Below are positions 32,734-41,030 of a DNA stretch of 43,965 nucleotides, piece by piece. The notes beneath the pieces are model-generated. The model was not told where the DNA came from. It saw nothing but the letters and a program-made list of their open reading frames with translations, and made no database searches. Source of the DNA: Catenibacillus scindens (GTDB lineage Bacteria; Bacillota; Clostridia; Lachnospirales; Lachnospiraceae); assembly GCF_014202115.1 (NCBI RefSeq), contig NZ_JACHFW010000020.1, forward strand, positions 1 through 43,965, in the 5' to 3' direction. The stretch's first letter is position 1. Every line of letters starts with the position of its first letter. The position numbers and the translations under genes are program-made.

Positions 32734-33705
32734 ATGAAAATCGAAACAAGAAAAGTAATGAAATTATCGGGAATTGCCATTGCTGCAACGGCAGTAGCAT
32801 CTGCCACCGCCTATCTGACAACACGGCTTCTGACCAGAGAGGCTTTGGATCGGGACGAACCCAGGGTATTTCAAAAAGCGGGCAATCTGATTTCCGGCAC
32901 CCAATCCGGCAATGCGTTTCAGGAGGAATTGCGAAAAGCGGCTGAAAAGCTGGCGCAGAAAGAAAATGAAACGGTGGAGATCACCGGTCATGATGGGGTG
33001 CCTCTGGTAGGGCACTGGATTCCCTGTGAGAATGCGAAGCGAGTCATCATTGCCATGCACGGCTGGCGCTCTGCGTGGTACAAAGACTTTGGGATGGTGT
33101 CCAATTTCTGGGAGAGAAATGGATGCAGCGTCCTGTATGCAGAACAGCGGGGTCAGGGAAATAGCGGCGGTGATTTCATTGGCTTTGGCCCAATCGAACG
33201 CTATGACTGCCTGGACTGGATTCACTGGGTCAGTAAGCGATGCGGCACGGAACTCCCCATTTACCTTTGCGGCGTATCCATGGGTGCAACCACGGTTTTG
33301 ATGGCGGCAGGGCTGGATCTGCCGGAAAATGTCCACGGAATTATGGCGGACTGCGGCTTTACTTCGCCCCACGCCATTTGGAAGCATGTTGCCAATAACA
33401 ATCTGCACATTCCCTTCCGGCTTCGCGGCATTCTGGCAGATACGCTGTATGAACGGAAAACCCAGTCGGACGCTGCATACGAGTCTACCGTTGACGCGCT
33501 GCGCCACTGCCGCATTCCCGTCATGTTGGTACATGGAGCCGATGACCATTTCGTTCCACTGGAAATGACCTATGAGAACTATGCTGCCTGTGCATCCCCC
33601 AAGAAGCTGTTTATTGTACCTGGCGCGGATCATGGTATGAGCTACTTCATGGACAAGGAAGGCTATGAAGCTGCCGGACTGGATTTCTGGCGGCAGTATG
33701 ATTGA
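32734..33705 (+). CDS. Membrane-anchored alpha/beta hydrolase (YqkD-like)
   Basis: A hydrolase of 323 residues with an N-terminal signal anchor (KLSGIAIAATAVASATAYLTT). Motifs are IAMHGWRSAWYKDFG, YAEQRGQGNSGG, the nucleophile elbow CGVSMGATTVLM, the acid HGADDHFVP and the histidine GADHGMSY. The ATG at 32734 follows AAAGGA by about 10 bases. It is predicted to face the outside and hydrolyse an ester. The sequence between it and the MMPL gene is short and may be part of the deletion there. Confidence 0.87.
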   Translation: MKIETRKVMKLSGIAIAATAVASATAYLTTRLLTREALDRDEPRVFQKAGNLISGTQSGNAFQEELRKAAEKLAQKENETVEITGHDGVPLVGHWIPCENAKRVIIAMHGWRSAWYKDFGMVSNFWERNGCSVLYAEQRGQGNSGGDFIGFGPIERYDCLDWIHWVSKRCGTELPIYLCGVSMGATTVLMAAGLDLPENVHGIMADCGFTSPHAIWKHVANNNLHIPFRLRGILADTLYERKTQSDAAYESTVDALRHCRIPVMLVHGADDHFVPLEMTYENYAACASPKKLFIVPGADHGMSYFMDKEGYEAAGLDFWRQYD

Positions 33706-33714
33706 TATTGCCCT

Positions 33715-34023
33715 ATGAAGAAAGAGAAAGCTGCTGCGCAGCAAATGAATCGGGAAGCCGCTCAGCGCTATCAGGCAGATATTTCCAGCGGTCTGTCTCA
33801 AGAACAGGTGCAGGAACGGATCGATAGTGGCTGGACGAACGAAATGGTTACGGAAGAGTCGAAAACCGTGGGGCAGATCATAAAAGGCAATCTGCTCACT
33901 TACTTCAACCTGATTTTTGCCATACTCGCGATTCTGGTTGTTGCGGCAGGCTCTTTTCGCAGTCTGACCTTCCTGCCGGTAGTCATTGCCAACCTGTTTA
34001 TCGGTATCCTTCCTTATGGATGA
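33715..34023 (+). pseudogene. Cation-transporting P-type ATPase, N-terminal fragment
   Basis: A frame of 102 residues starting MKKEKAAAQQMN with the P-type ATPase N-terminal pattern (GLSQEQVQERIDSGWTNE, then TVGQIIKGNLLTYFNLIFAILAILVV). After FIGI it departs from the family and stops at LPYG. Complete members have about 780-900 residues, so the phosphorylation, ATP-binding and transport parts are gone. The break coincides with the start of conjugative-element debris. Confidence 0.85.
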
Positions 34024-34208
34024 GAACGGACAGATCAAGCAGGTCATTCCCAGCAGGGAGGACTCTTTGGACAGGCTCATGGATGATAATGTAGAGCAGT
34101 TCGCAGACCGACACGAGAGTGTTGAGGACATGGTGTTACGCAGGATTTCTATTGAGTGGCTGTATAAAGCGCTTGATACACTCACGGAAAGGGAAAGAAA
34201 GCTGATAG
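34016..34208 (+). pseudogene. Fragment of a sigma-like conjugative-element protein
   Basis: This frame encodes IPSREDSLDRLMDDNVEQFAD, ESVEDMVLRR and LYKALDTLTERERKLIEG, the middle of a sigma-70-like protein of clostridial conjugative elements. It has no proper start and breaks off within the helix-turn-helix, where TraG sequence begins. It overlaps the end of the ATPase fragment by a few bases. Confidence 0.65.
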
Positions 34209-34211
34209 AAG

Positions 34212-34645
34212 GCCATCTACAAGGACAACGCCGACACCATCATCGGCAACATGGATTCCTCCATTTTCCTGGGCGGCAAGGAGCCGACCACGCTCAAGGA
34301 GCTGGAGGCCGTGCTGGGTAAGGAGACCATCGACACCTACAACACCGGCGAAAGCGTGGGCGGGAGACTTCCCACTCGCTCAACTATCAAAAATTGGGGA
34401 AGGCGCTGATGAGCCAGGATGAGCTGACCGTCATGGACGGCGGCAAGTGCATCCTCCAGCTGCGCGGGGTGCGGCCTTTCCTGTCGGACAAGTACGACAT
34501 CACCCAGCACCCCAACTACAAGTACACCGCTGACGCCGACCCGAAGAACGCCTTTGACATCGAAGGCTACCTCAAGGCCCGGCTGAAGCTCAAACCCAAC
34601 CAGGTCTGCGACGTGTATGAGATCGACGCCGCAGCTGGCGAATGA
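34212..34645 (+). pseudogene. VirD4/TraG coupling protein, C-terminal fragment with frameshift
   Basis: The first part (NADTIIGNMDSSIFLGGKE, TTLKELEAVLGKETIDTYN) and the second (HSLNYQKLGKALMSQDEL, DGGKCILQLRGVRPFLSDKYD) are consecutive parts of a TraG-family coupling ATPase C-terminus. They lie in different frames; one missing base near 34355 explains it. The Walker motifs are absent. The sequence ends with a stop at 34645. It is a remnant of a Tn1549-type transfer operon. Confidence 0.82.
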
Positions 34646-34860
34646 TGTTCCGCTGTGAAAGGAGTGATCGTATCTACCCGCCACCACCGCCCCGAAGGGG
34701 CCATCGGCGTACAAAGCGGACGATCTCTACAAAATAATGAAAAAAGGAGGAAGGCCGGAGTCAGCCAGCCCGGAAACCGGGCGGCGGATGGTCCGGCTTT
34801 TGTATGCCTATGAACCATGACTAATCAATCTTTTTCAAATGATTCCGGCCAACTTTATTT

Positions 34861-35001
34861 ATGGAATTTTTCAATCAGGCAATCACCGTTCTCCAGACCC
34901 TCGTTATCGCCCTCGGTGCCGGTCTCGGCGTGTGGGGCGTCATCAACCTGCTGGAAGGTTACGGCAACGACAACCCCGGTGCCAATGCTCATGTGCCATA
35001 A
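34861..35001 (+). pseudogene. Maff2-family conjugative membrane protein, truncated
   Basis: A frame of 46 residues: MEFFNQAITVLQTLVIALGA then GLGVWGVINLLEGYGNDNPGAN, the start of the Maff2 family. Complete members continue with a second membrane segment; here it ends AHVP. In complete elements a Maff2 gene follows the VirD4 gene, and that order is kept here. No ribosome site of good strength precedes it, so it is likely debris. Confidence 0.75.
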
Positions 35002-35052
35002 AGTAACACAAAAAGCAACAGACAGCCTCCACAATTCCGTAAAGATTGATAC

Positions 35053-35081
35053 TTGACAGTCTCCCGAAAGCTCGCTATAAT
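35053..35081 (+). promoter_or_regulatory. Consensus vegetative promoter
   Basis: TTGACA (35053-35058) and TATAAT (35076-35081) are exact consensus hexamers separated by 17 bases. It is the strongest promoter in the window by eye. A terminator hairpin lies about 50 bases downstream. Confidence 0.85.
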
Positions 35082-35130
35082 AATAGACGTAAAATTTGAG
35101 TGGACTTTTCCGGATTCGGTCATCTTTTTG

Positions 35131-35168
35131 CCACACAACTGTCTTATGATAGTTGTGTGGCTTTTTTT
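35131..35168 (+). terminator. Terminator in the leader of the nitroreductase gene
   Basis: CCACACAACT pairs perfectly with AGTTGTGTGG around a 10-base loop and is followed by CTTTTTTT. With the promoter at 35053 it defines a transcript of about 80 bases, either a small RNA or an attenuated leader. Confidence 0.85.
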
Positions 35169-35214
35169 GTTGCCTGCATCTCGGAAATGTTGACAGAATG
35201 GAGGATGATTTTTT

Positions 35215-35736
35215 ATGGAAAACAACTTCTTATCTCTGATCAAGACGCGCCGTAGTGTACGGGCTTACAAACCGCAACCTGTCCCTTCCGAGGCGTTGGA
35301 CGCTGTACTGGAAGCCGGGACTTATGCACCTACCGGCGGAGGACGTCAATCCCCTACCATCATTGCAATCACAGACCCCAAATACCGGCAGGAAATCGCC
35401 AGGTTAAACGCAGAAGTGATGGGGAACAATACAGACCCTTATTATGGCGCGCCTGTCGTGATTTTGGTTCTGGCAGATGGCTCCGCAAACACCTTTGTAG
35501 AGGATGGAAGCTGCGTCCTTGAAAATATGATGCTCGCCGCCCATGCTCTTGGGCTGGGAACCGTATGGGTACATCGGGAACGTGAGATTTTCGACAGTGA
35601 AAACGGTAAGGCTCTCCTGCGGGAGTGGAAGCTGCCGGAAACCTTGCGTGGCGTCGGAGCGATTGCATTGGGTTATCCAGCTAAGGAAGCCGGTCAGCCC
35701 GCAGCACGCAAACAAAACTATATTGTTCGGATTTAA
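35215..35736 (+). CDS. Nitroreductase-family NAD(P)H:FMN oxidoreductase
   Basis: A protein of 173 residues with the nitroreductase fold. The FMN-phosphate site RRSVRAYKPQPV is near the start and LENMMLAAHALGLGTVWVHR binds flavin later. GAIALGYPAKE is the usual C-terminal block. GGAGG lies upstream of the ATG. It probably reduces nitro compounds, quinones or flavins in the cytosol. Its leader contains a terminator, so expression may be conditional. Confidence 0.92.
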   Translation: MENNFLSLIKTRRSVRAYKPQPVPSEALDAVLEAGTYAPTGGGRQSPTIIAITDPKYRQEIARLNAEVMGNNTDPYYGAPVVILVLADGSANTFVEDGSCVLENMMLAAHALGLGTVWVHREREIFDSENGKALLREWKLPETLRGVGAIALGYPAKEAGQPAARKQNYIVRI

Positions 35737-35795
35737 TAACCTGCTGTCCGGCGCAATTTTTTTGCGCCGGACACTTTGTGGAGAGGAGGGAAAGT

Positions 35796-37133
35796 ATGCA
35801 GACCAGTAATAAAATGGCAGTTGCGCCCGTTGGAAAGCTCATTTGGCAAATGTCGATACCGCCGCTGATCTCCATGTTCCTGCAATATTCCTATAACCTG
35901 ATAGACAGCGCGTTTGTAGCGCGGCTGAGTGAGAATGCGCTGACGGCTGTTTCTCTGTCATTCCCGATTACAACACTGATGAATGCGGCGTCTATCTGGA
36001 TTGGTGTCGGCGTGAATGTACTGATTGCGGGGTATCTTGGACAGAAAAAGCAGGATGAAGCAAATACCACCGTCACACACGGATTGTTACTGGCCTTTGG
36101 AATAGGTGCTTTGCTCAACCTTCTGTCATTCCTGATTATGAAACCCTACTTTCGGGCATTCACCAATAATGAAGAAATCTATCAGTTGAGCATTGCCTAT
36201 ATGGGCGTATGTTCGTTCATGCAAATCCCCAATATGGTGCATATCGCAATCCAGAAGATGATACAGGCCACCGGGAACATGATTGCTCCCATGTGGTTTC
36301 AGATTGCGGGCGTGGTGGTCAATTTTGTATTCGATCCCATCCTGATTTTTGGTATTGGTATTTTCCCGGCTATGGGAATCCGCGGTGCTGCGGTGGCTAC
36401 TGTTGCGGGCTATTTGTTGTCCATGATTTTGGCGTTTGCTTTGCTGCTGGACAAAAAGCAAAAAGTGCAGATAAAAATCAAAGGCTTTCACTTGCAGAAA
36501 CAGATGATCCGCCGTATTTTTGCCTTTGGCCTGCCATCTTTTATTATGAACGCCCTCAGTTCGTTTATGGTGACGTTCGTCAATCTGTTTCTGGTGGCGT
36601 ATTCTGATACGGCGATTGCATTCTTCGGTGCATATTTTAAGGTGCAGCAGTTGATTGTTATGACGGTAAATGGCTTAATCCAGGGTTGTTTGCCAGTCAT
36701 GCGGTTTAACTACGGCGCAGGGAGCAGCGAACGGCTGCATTCCGCTTTCCGATACGGAACTGCTTTGGTCACCGGCATGATGATACTGGGGACGTTGGCT
36801 GTCATCCTTTTTCCGGCGCAGATTTTGGGATTGTTTACGGCATCGGAAGCCATGCGCTCCTTTGGAATATCCGCTATGCGGATTATGGCGACAAGCTATC
36901 TGTTTTGCGGTCTTTCTACTATGATTTCCACCTATTTTCAGGCCACAGAAAAAGTAGGTTCCAGCATGGCAATTCAATTATGCAGGCAACTGCTTTTCCT
37001 TGTTCCATCCTTATGGTGTCTGGACAAATTGTTCCATCTGAACGGAATCTGGCTTGCATTCCCTGTCGCGGAAACTGGCACCTTGCTTGTTGCTCTCATA
37101 ATGATGGCCTGGTATCACCGTAAAAAATCATAA
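35796..37133 (+). CDS. MATE-family multidrug/Na+ antiporter
   Basis: Integral membrane pump of 445 residues with about 12 helices. It begins KLIWQMSIPPLISMFLQYSY then NLIDSAFVARLSE, typical of MATE, and the second half contains GLIQGCLPVMRFNYGAG. The ATG at 35796 is directly preceded by GAGGAGGG; an in-frame ATG at 35778 lies before that site. A related pump gene follows 22 bases on, so the two are co-transcribed. Confidence 0.92.
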   Translation: MQTSNKMAVAPVGKLIWQMSIPPLISMFLQYSYNLIDSAFVARLSENALTAVSLSFPITTLMNAASIWIGVGVNVLIAGYLGQKKQDEANTTVTHGLLLAFGIGALLNLLSFLIMKPYFRAFTNNEEIYQLSIAYMGVCSFMQIPNMVHIAIQKMIQATGNMIAPMWFQIAGVVVNFVFDPILIFGIGIFPAMGIRGAAVATVAGYLLSMILAFALLLDKKQKVQIKIKGFHLQKQMIRRIFAFGLPSFIMNALSSFMVTFVNLFLVAYSDTAIAFFGAYFKVQQLIVMTVNGLIQGCLPVMRFNYGAGSSERLHSAFRYGTALVTGMMILGTLAVILFPAQILGLFTASEAMRSFGISAMRIMATSYLFCGLSTMISTYFQATEKVGSSMAIQLCRQLLFLVPSLWCLDKLFHLNGIWLAFPVAETGTLLVALIMMAWYHRKKS

Positions 37134-37155
37134 CGTATTCTGCGAAGGAGGAATT

Positions 37156-38559
37156 ATGAACGATACTTTCATGAAAGAAAAGCCGGTATTACCGCTGATT
37201 TTATCCATGTCCCTGCCTATGGTGTTATCCATGCTGGTCAATTCCCTCTACAACATTGTGGACAGTTTTTTCGTCGCGCAGATCAGCGAGGAGGCTATGA
37301 CGGCATTATCGTTGGTTTACCCGGTTCAAAATTTTATCAATGCTGCCGGAATTGGATTTGGCGTTGGGATCAATGCAGTGATCGCCTTCTATCTGGGCGC
37401 GGGGGATCATGAAAAAACGGATCAGGCCGCCACGCAGGGACTTGTGCTTGCCGTGATTCATGGCGTTGTTATGACAGTCTGCTGTATCGCCATCATGCCG
37501 GTTTTCCTGCGGATGTTCACTTCATCCGAAGCGGTCATTGAACTTGGCGTCCGCTATTCTATCGTTGCGTTCGCCTTTACGCTCATTGTTACCGTCAGCA
37601 TGGCGTTTGAGAAACTGTTCCAGGCAGTAGGAAACATGAAGACAACCATGATCAGCCTGATGTGCGGGTGCATCACAAACATCGTCTTAGACCCCGTTCT
37701 GATTTTTGGCTATGGCCCATTCCCGGAAATGGGAATTGAAGGCGCTGCGCTGGCAACCGGCATCGGACAGGCTCTGACACTGGCGATTTACCTTGTAGTC
37801 TATCTTTTGCGGCCAATTCGCGTGCATATCCGCAGGCAGTACATTTTGCCCAGCAAAAAGATGGTCATCAAGCTGTATTCTATCGGCATTCCCGCAACCC
37901 TGAATCTTGCACTTCCGTCTCTTTTGATTTCGGCGCTCAATGGGATTTTAGCTGCCTATTCCGAAGTGTATATTCTGGTTTTGGGGATCTATTACAAATT
38001 GCAGACCTTCATCTATCTTCCGGCGAATGGCATTGTGCAGGGGATGCGCCCCCTGATCGGCTATAACTACGGTGCAGGGGAGCACAAACGGGTCAGCCAG
38101 ATTTATCAGATCGTTTTGTGCATGAGTGGTATCATTATGGTGCTTGGAACCGCGATATGTCTGCTGATCCCCGGCCAGCTGATAGGGCTGTTTACCCACA
38201 CAGAGGCGACGATTCGGGCCGGGGAAACGGCCCTGCGTATCATCGGTGCCGGTTTTATCGTCTCGGCGGTTTCTGTTACCTCTTCCGGCGCATTGGAGGG
38301 ACTTGGAAAAGGCACCCCTTCTTTACTGATTTCCCTTTGCCGGTATGTAGTAGTTATTATCCCGACTGCGTTTTTACTCAGCAGACTTTTCGGAGCGGTT
38401 GGCGTCTGGAATGCGTTTTGGATCACGGAGGTGATTACTGCGATCATTTCCATTTGTGTTTACCGCAAGGCAATAGCAAGGCCAGCCGAGCCAGTCAACG
38501 GTCAAGATGAACAGCGCATACGCGCCGCCGTTGACAGCCCCGCCCGCCTTTGCAGATAG
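37156..38559 (+). CDS. MATE-family antiporter with foreign C-terminal tail
   Basis: Integral membrane pump of 467 residues, about 12 helices. It begins PLILSMSLPMVLSMLVNSLY and NIVDSFFVAQISE; the second half has PANGIVQGMRPLIGYNYGAG. AAGGAGG precedes the ATG. The last 25 or so residues (from about ARPAEPVNG) are read from DNA that looks like the non-coding lead-in of a conjugative-element sigma gene, suggesting an insertion or deletion join at the end of the gene. The pump core is intact. Tandem MATE genes may form a heteromeric or dual-substrate system, but that is not shown. Confidence 0.88.
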   Translation: MNDTFMKEKPVLPLILSMSLPMVLSMLVNSLYNIVDSFFVAQISEEAMTALSLVYPVQNFINAAGIGFGVGINAVIAFYLGAGDHEKTDQAATQGLVLAVIHGVVMTVCCIAIMPVFLRMFTSSEAVIELGVRYSIVAFAFTLIVTVSMAFEKLFQAVGNMKTTMISLMCGCITNIVLDPVLIFGYGPFPEMGIEGAALATGIGQALTLAIYLVVYLLRPIRVHIRRQYILPSKKMVIKLYSIGIPATLNLALPSLLISALNGILAAYSEVYILVLGIYYKLQTFIYLPANGIVQGMRPLIGYNYGAGEHKRVSQIYQIVLCMSGIIMVLGTAICLLIPGQLIGLFTHTEATIRAGETALRIIGAGFIVSAVSVTSSGALEGLGKGTPSLLISLCRYVVVIIPTAFLLSRLFGAVGVWNAFWITEVITAIISICVYRKAIARPAEPVNGQDEQRIRAAVDSPARLCR

Positions 38560-38567
38560 GCAATCAA

Positions 38568-38598
38568 GGGGCGACAGCAAGGAGTGCTGCCGCCCCGC
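38568..38598 (+). terminator. Hairpin after the second MATE gene
   Basis: GGGGCGACAGCA pairs with TGCTGCCGCCCC with one mismatch around AGGAG. The following bases are not T-rich, so it may be a structural rather than a terminating hairpin. Confidence 0.5.
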
Positions 38599-38625
38599 AC
38601 TATTATTCAGAGAGGGGGAATTTCC

Positions 38626-39048
38626 ATGACCGACTTTGAAGCCTATCAGGAGTACATCCAGCGCAAGCACAACGCCTTTTGTAAGGCAGTAATCCGCTAT
38701 GCTGCCCGCGATAAGATTTTGCAGCTTCGCCGGAAATGGGAGCGGCAAATTTCCCTTGACTATCTGATGGACGAGAAGTTTGTCCAGTTTGCCGGGCCGG
38801 AGCCGGACGAGGAATACCCCTTTACCGTCTGCGGCCAGACCGTCCTGCTCTGTAACGCCGATCTTGCCGCCGCGCTCTCCGCCCAGCCAAAGCAGACACA
38901 GGAAGTGATTTTGCGCTACTACTTCCTGCGCCAGCCGCAGCGAGTGATCGGCGCACATATCGGCCGGACGCGCAGCACAGCGGGGCGGCATATCCAGCTT
39001 GCCTTGCGGCGGCTGCGCGAGGAAATGGAGGCGTGCCGGTATGAGTAA
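38626..39048 (+). CDS. Sigma-70-like factor of a conjugative element
   Basis: A protein of 140 residues beginning TDFEAYQEYIQRKHNAFCK. The C-terminus carries a sigma region 4-like helix-turn-helix (TQEVILRYYFLRQPQRVIGAHIGRTRSTAGRHIQLALRRLREEM). GAGGGGG precedes the ATG at 38626. The last 8 bases overlap the next gene. Such sigma/HTH_16 pairs sit near excision or mobilisation genes of clostridial elements and control them. Confidence 0.82.
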   Translation: MTDFEAYQEYIQRKHNAFCKAVIRYAARDKILQLRRKWERQISLDYLMDEKFVQFAGPEPDEEYPFTVCGQTVLLCNADLAAALSAQPKQTQEVILRYYFLRQPQRVIGAHIGRTRSTAGRHIQLALRRLREEMEACRYE

Positions 39049-39253
39049 GTTGCTCCCTTATGAAACAATCGTCAAAGCCCATGAGGGCGACCCGGAAGCC
39101 GTGAACGCCGTCCTGCGCCACTACGCCGGATATATCCGCTATTTCTCCAAAGTGAACGGACAGGTCAATGCCGAGGTGGAGGACTATGTGAAACAGCGAC
39201 TAATTGACTGCCAATTCAAGTTCCGGTTTGACTATCCGCCGGACGAGCCATAA
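39041..39253 (+). CDS. HTH_16-family small regulator
   Basis: A protein of 70 residues: LLPYETIVKAHEGDPEAVNAV, then LRHYAGYIRYFS and a charged tail ending DYPPDEP. This is the helix-turn-helix HTH_16 pattern of conjugative transposons. It overlaps the sigma-like gene by 8 bases, indicating coupled translation. The genes for Xis and Int that normally follow are absent. Confidence 0.85.
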   Translation: MSKLLPYETIVKAHEGDPEAVNAVLRHYAGYIRYFSKVNGQVNAEVEDYVKQRLIDCQFKFRFDYPPDEP

Positions 39254-39557
39254 AAACTGAATACCTGCCGCCTACTGGCGGCCAGCGAAAGCAGTAAGTC
39301 TTGAAAAAGATTTGCTGCTTTTTTTGTTTGACCGGTTCTGTTTTCGGCCATTTTGACCCTTTCAAGTTGGAGTAGTAAGTGAGGGAGAAATTTTTGCCCC
39401 GGCGTTTGGCATTCTTGATTATTGTCCGTGGTAGAGGGCAAAGAGAAATTTTGAAAAATCCCCGTCCAGCGGGTAGCTGGTAGCCTTTCAAAAGTATCTT
39501 TGGCGAAAGGAAAAAAGACCGCCCACAGCGGGCCGCAAGCCCTGTCCTGTCCGTTCT
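39254..39557 (+). other. Gene-free spacer with two hairpins
   Basis: GCCGCC and GGCGGC form a hairpin at 39268-39283. AAAGCAG...CTGCTTT with paired inner bases and a T-run (39289-39327) is a terminator. Further on TTTGCCC and GGGCAAA form a wide inverted repeat (about 39397-39442) and GAGAAATTTT occurs twice. This could be a transfer-origin or promoter region, but nothing decisive is seen. Confidence 0.45.
39289..39327 (+). terminator. Rho-independent terminator after the HTH_16 gene
   Basis: AAGCAGTAAGTCTT pairs with AAGATTTGCTGCTT with small mismatches, followed by a run of T. Confidence 0.7.
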
Positions 39558-40241
39558 ATGTACGGGAAAACCAGAAAGGAGGCCATCGAGGCGTCCATTT
39601 CGAAACATTACCGGGACAACCGGCTGGAGAGAGACGCGGTGCCCCAGGTGATCGAGCAGTTCGGTTACACCCGCACCCTCTATGTGCTGGCAAACACGGT
39701 ACAACAAAAAGATTGGGACGGTCGGTTCAGCCCGGCCAATAAGGCGTGGGCCAAGACCGTGGACATCCCGCCCAACCCGGACGGCTTCGGCGGAGACCGC
39801 AACCTGGACTTCGTGGTGGACAGCCACTCCGGCCTGGTCGATCTGTTTTTGAGCCAGGCGCGGCAGGATTATCTGCGTCTCCAACCGCTGACGCCGGATG
39901 AGATTCACACTGAGGCCGCCCGGCTGTTGCAGGAACTTCGTGCGCCGGATACGCCCAACAGCCCCCACGGCACCCATTACATGGCCCGCGTCTCGCCGGA
40001 CTTTCTGGCCCGCGCAGGCACCCAGGCCCATGACCGGCTGATGGCGCTGCTGCCGTTCCGCAGCCTGGCGATCACCGGCATGAAGGACCTGCCCGGCACC
40101 TATGTCACCATTCTGGCCAGCGAGGATCGTTCCAAAGAGCTGCGCCAGCGCCGCCCTTCGGTCCGCCGCCAGCTGAAGCAGGAGCCGTGTTCCGCTGAAA
40201 AGAAAGCGCCCGTTCGTAAGAAAAAGGAGCCGGAGCGGTGA
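39558..40241 (+). CDS. DUF3849-domain conjugative-element protein, probably shortened
   Basis: A frame of 227 residues with the DUF3849 pattern: YTRTLYVLANTVQQKDWDGRF, SPANKAWAKTV, DSHSGLVDLFLSQARQ, PNSPHGTHYMARVSPDFLARA and RLMALLPFRSLAITGMKD. These proteins occur in Tn1549-like elements and usually have a longer N-terminus. The start MYGKTRKEAIEASISKHY seems to have lost a segment, perhaps between two AIEA repeats. Its stop overlaps the GTG of mobC. Function unknown. Confidence 0.75.
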   Translation: MYGKTRKEAIEASISKHYRDNRLERDAVPQVIEQFGYTRTLYVLANTVQQKDWDGRFSPANKAWAKTVDIPPNPDGFGGDRNLDFVVDSHSGLVDLFLSQARQDYLRLQPLTPDEIHTEAARLLQELRAPDTPNSPHGTHYMARVSPDFLARAGTQAHDRLMALLPFRSLAITGMKDLPGTYVTILASEDRSKELRQRRPSVRRQLKQEPCSAEKKAPVRKKKEPER

Positions 40242-40582
40242 GCGCCCCCAAGCGCAAACGGGAGGTGCAGCTGAACTTCCGGGTCTCGCCGGAGGAACTG
40301 GCGCTGATCGAGCAGAAGATGGCCCAGCTGGGGACAAAGAACCGGGAAGCCTATCTGCGCAAGATGGCCCTGGACGGCTATGTGGTGCGTCTGGAACTGC
40401 CGGAGCTGAAGGAGATGGTGTCTCTGATGCGCTATTCCAGCAACAACCTGAACCAGCTGGCCCGCCGCGTGCATGAAACAGGGCGCATTTATGACGCTGA
40501 CCTGGAGGATATATCCCGGAGGCAGGAGGCTTTGTGGGATGGGGTGCATCGGATATTGACCCAGCTGGCAAAGCTGTCGTGA
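40238..40582 (+). CDS. mobC: MobC-type relaxosome accessory protein
   Basis: A DNA-binding protein of 114 residues: RKREVQLNFRVSPEELALIEQK (ribbon-helix-helix-like start), then YLRKMALDGYVVRL and YSSNNLNQLARRVHETG, the MobC signature. It starts with GTG overlapping the previous stop (GTGA). It would help the relaxase open the transfer origin. In complete elements a relaxase gene follows; here three other genes intervene and the relaxase itself is broken (43124). Confidence 0.9.
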   Translation: MSAPKRKREVQLNFRVSPEELALIEQKMAQLGTKNREAYLRKMALDGYVVRLELPELKEMVSLMRYSSNNLNQLARRVHETGRIYDADLEDISRRQEALWDGVHRILTQLAKLS

Positions 40583-40604
40583 CAGGGGCATACGCCCCGG
40601 CTTT

Positions 40605-40656
40605 GAGGGAGGTCCGGCGTGTGCGTGCGGCTGCGCCGGGCCTCCCTCTTTTTTTC
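40605..40656 (+). terminator. Rho-independent terminator after mobC
   Basis: GAGGGAGG (40605-40612) pairs with CCTCCCTC (40641-40648), with an inner CCGGCG/CGCCGG stem, followed by a run of T. Confidence 0.9.
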
Positions 40657-40724
40657 TTTGCCCGTATCGTTGCACTTTTACAAACCACAAGCGATAATAT
40701 CATCAGAAACGGAGGTGAAGGCTG

Positions 40725-41030
40725 ATGTTGACATTTGAAAATATCTTGGAGTTGTTTCAAGAGTATCTGCTGCGTGACCCGGAGGAAGAAGTCCTTCCGT
40801 GCAAACGCGGCTATGTCCGATTGACCTGGAACAAGGATTCCCGCTACTGCGTGGACGGCATCCTCTGCCAGACCCCGGAGGAACTGTTTGACCTGCTGCT
40901 CACGGATTACCAGGACTTTGAATTGCTCCGCCGGACGAAAGGCCGCCGGGAGGTTACAGAGGCCGATGAAAAAGCCGTGGAGAAGCTGTGCCAGCCCTAC
41001 CTGGACTGGCGGAAGGGGGCGCTGAAATGA
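40725..41030 (+). CDS. Uncharacterised conjugative-element protein, 101 residues
   Basis: A soluble charged protein beginning MLTFENILELFQEYLL, with KRGYVRLTWNKDSRYCVDGI, TPEELFDLLLTDYQDFELL and a basic C-terminus (LDWRKGALK). GGAGG precedes the ATG. It is coupled by ATGA overlap to a small membrane protein. I recognise it only as the sort of small protein found between mobC and the relaxase in clostridial elements; no function is offered. Confidence 0.72.
   Translation: MLTFENILELFQEYLLRDPEEEVLPCKRGYVRLTWNKDSRYCVDGILCQTPEELFDLLLTDYQDFELLRRTKGRREVTEADEKAVEKLCQPYLDWRKGALK

Noticed and set aside
32764-34185. A 473-codon minus-strand frame
   Set aside because: Antisense to the hydrolase and the ATPase fragment, with low-complexity composition and no ribosome site.
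34817-35056. A 79-codon frame overlapping Maff2
   Set aside because: Wrong frame for the recognisable Maff2 start and serine-rich without motifs.
39216-40760. A 514-codon minus-strand frame
   Set aside because: Shadow of the DUF3849 and mobC genes in GC-rich DNA; no recognisable domain.
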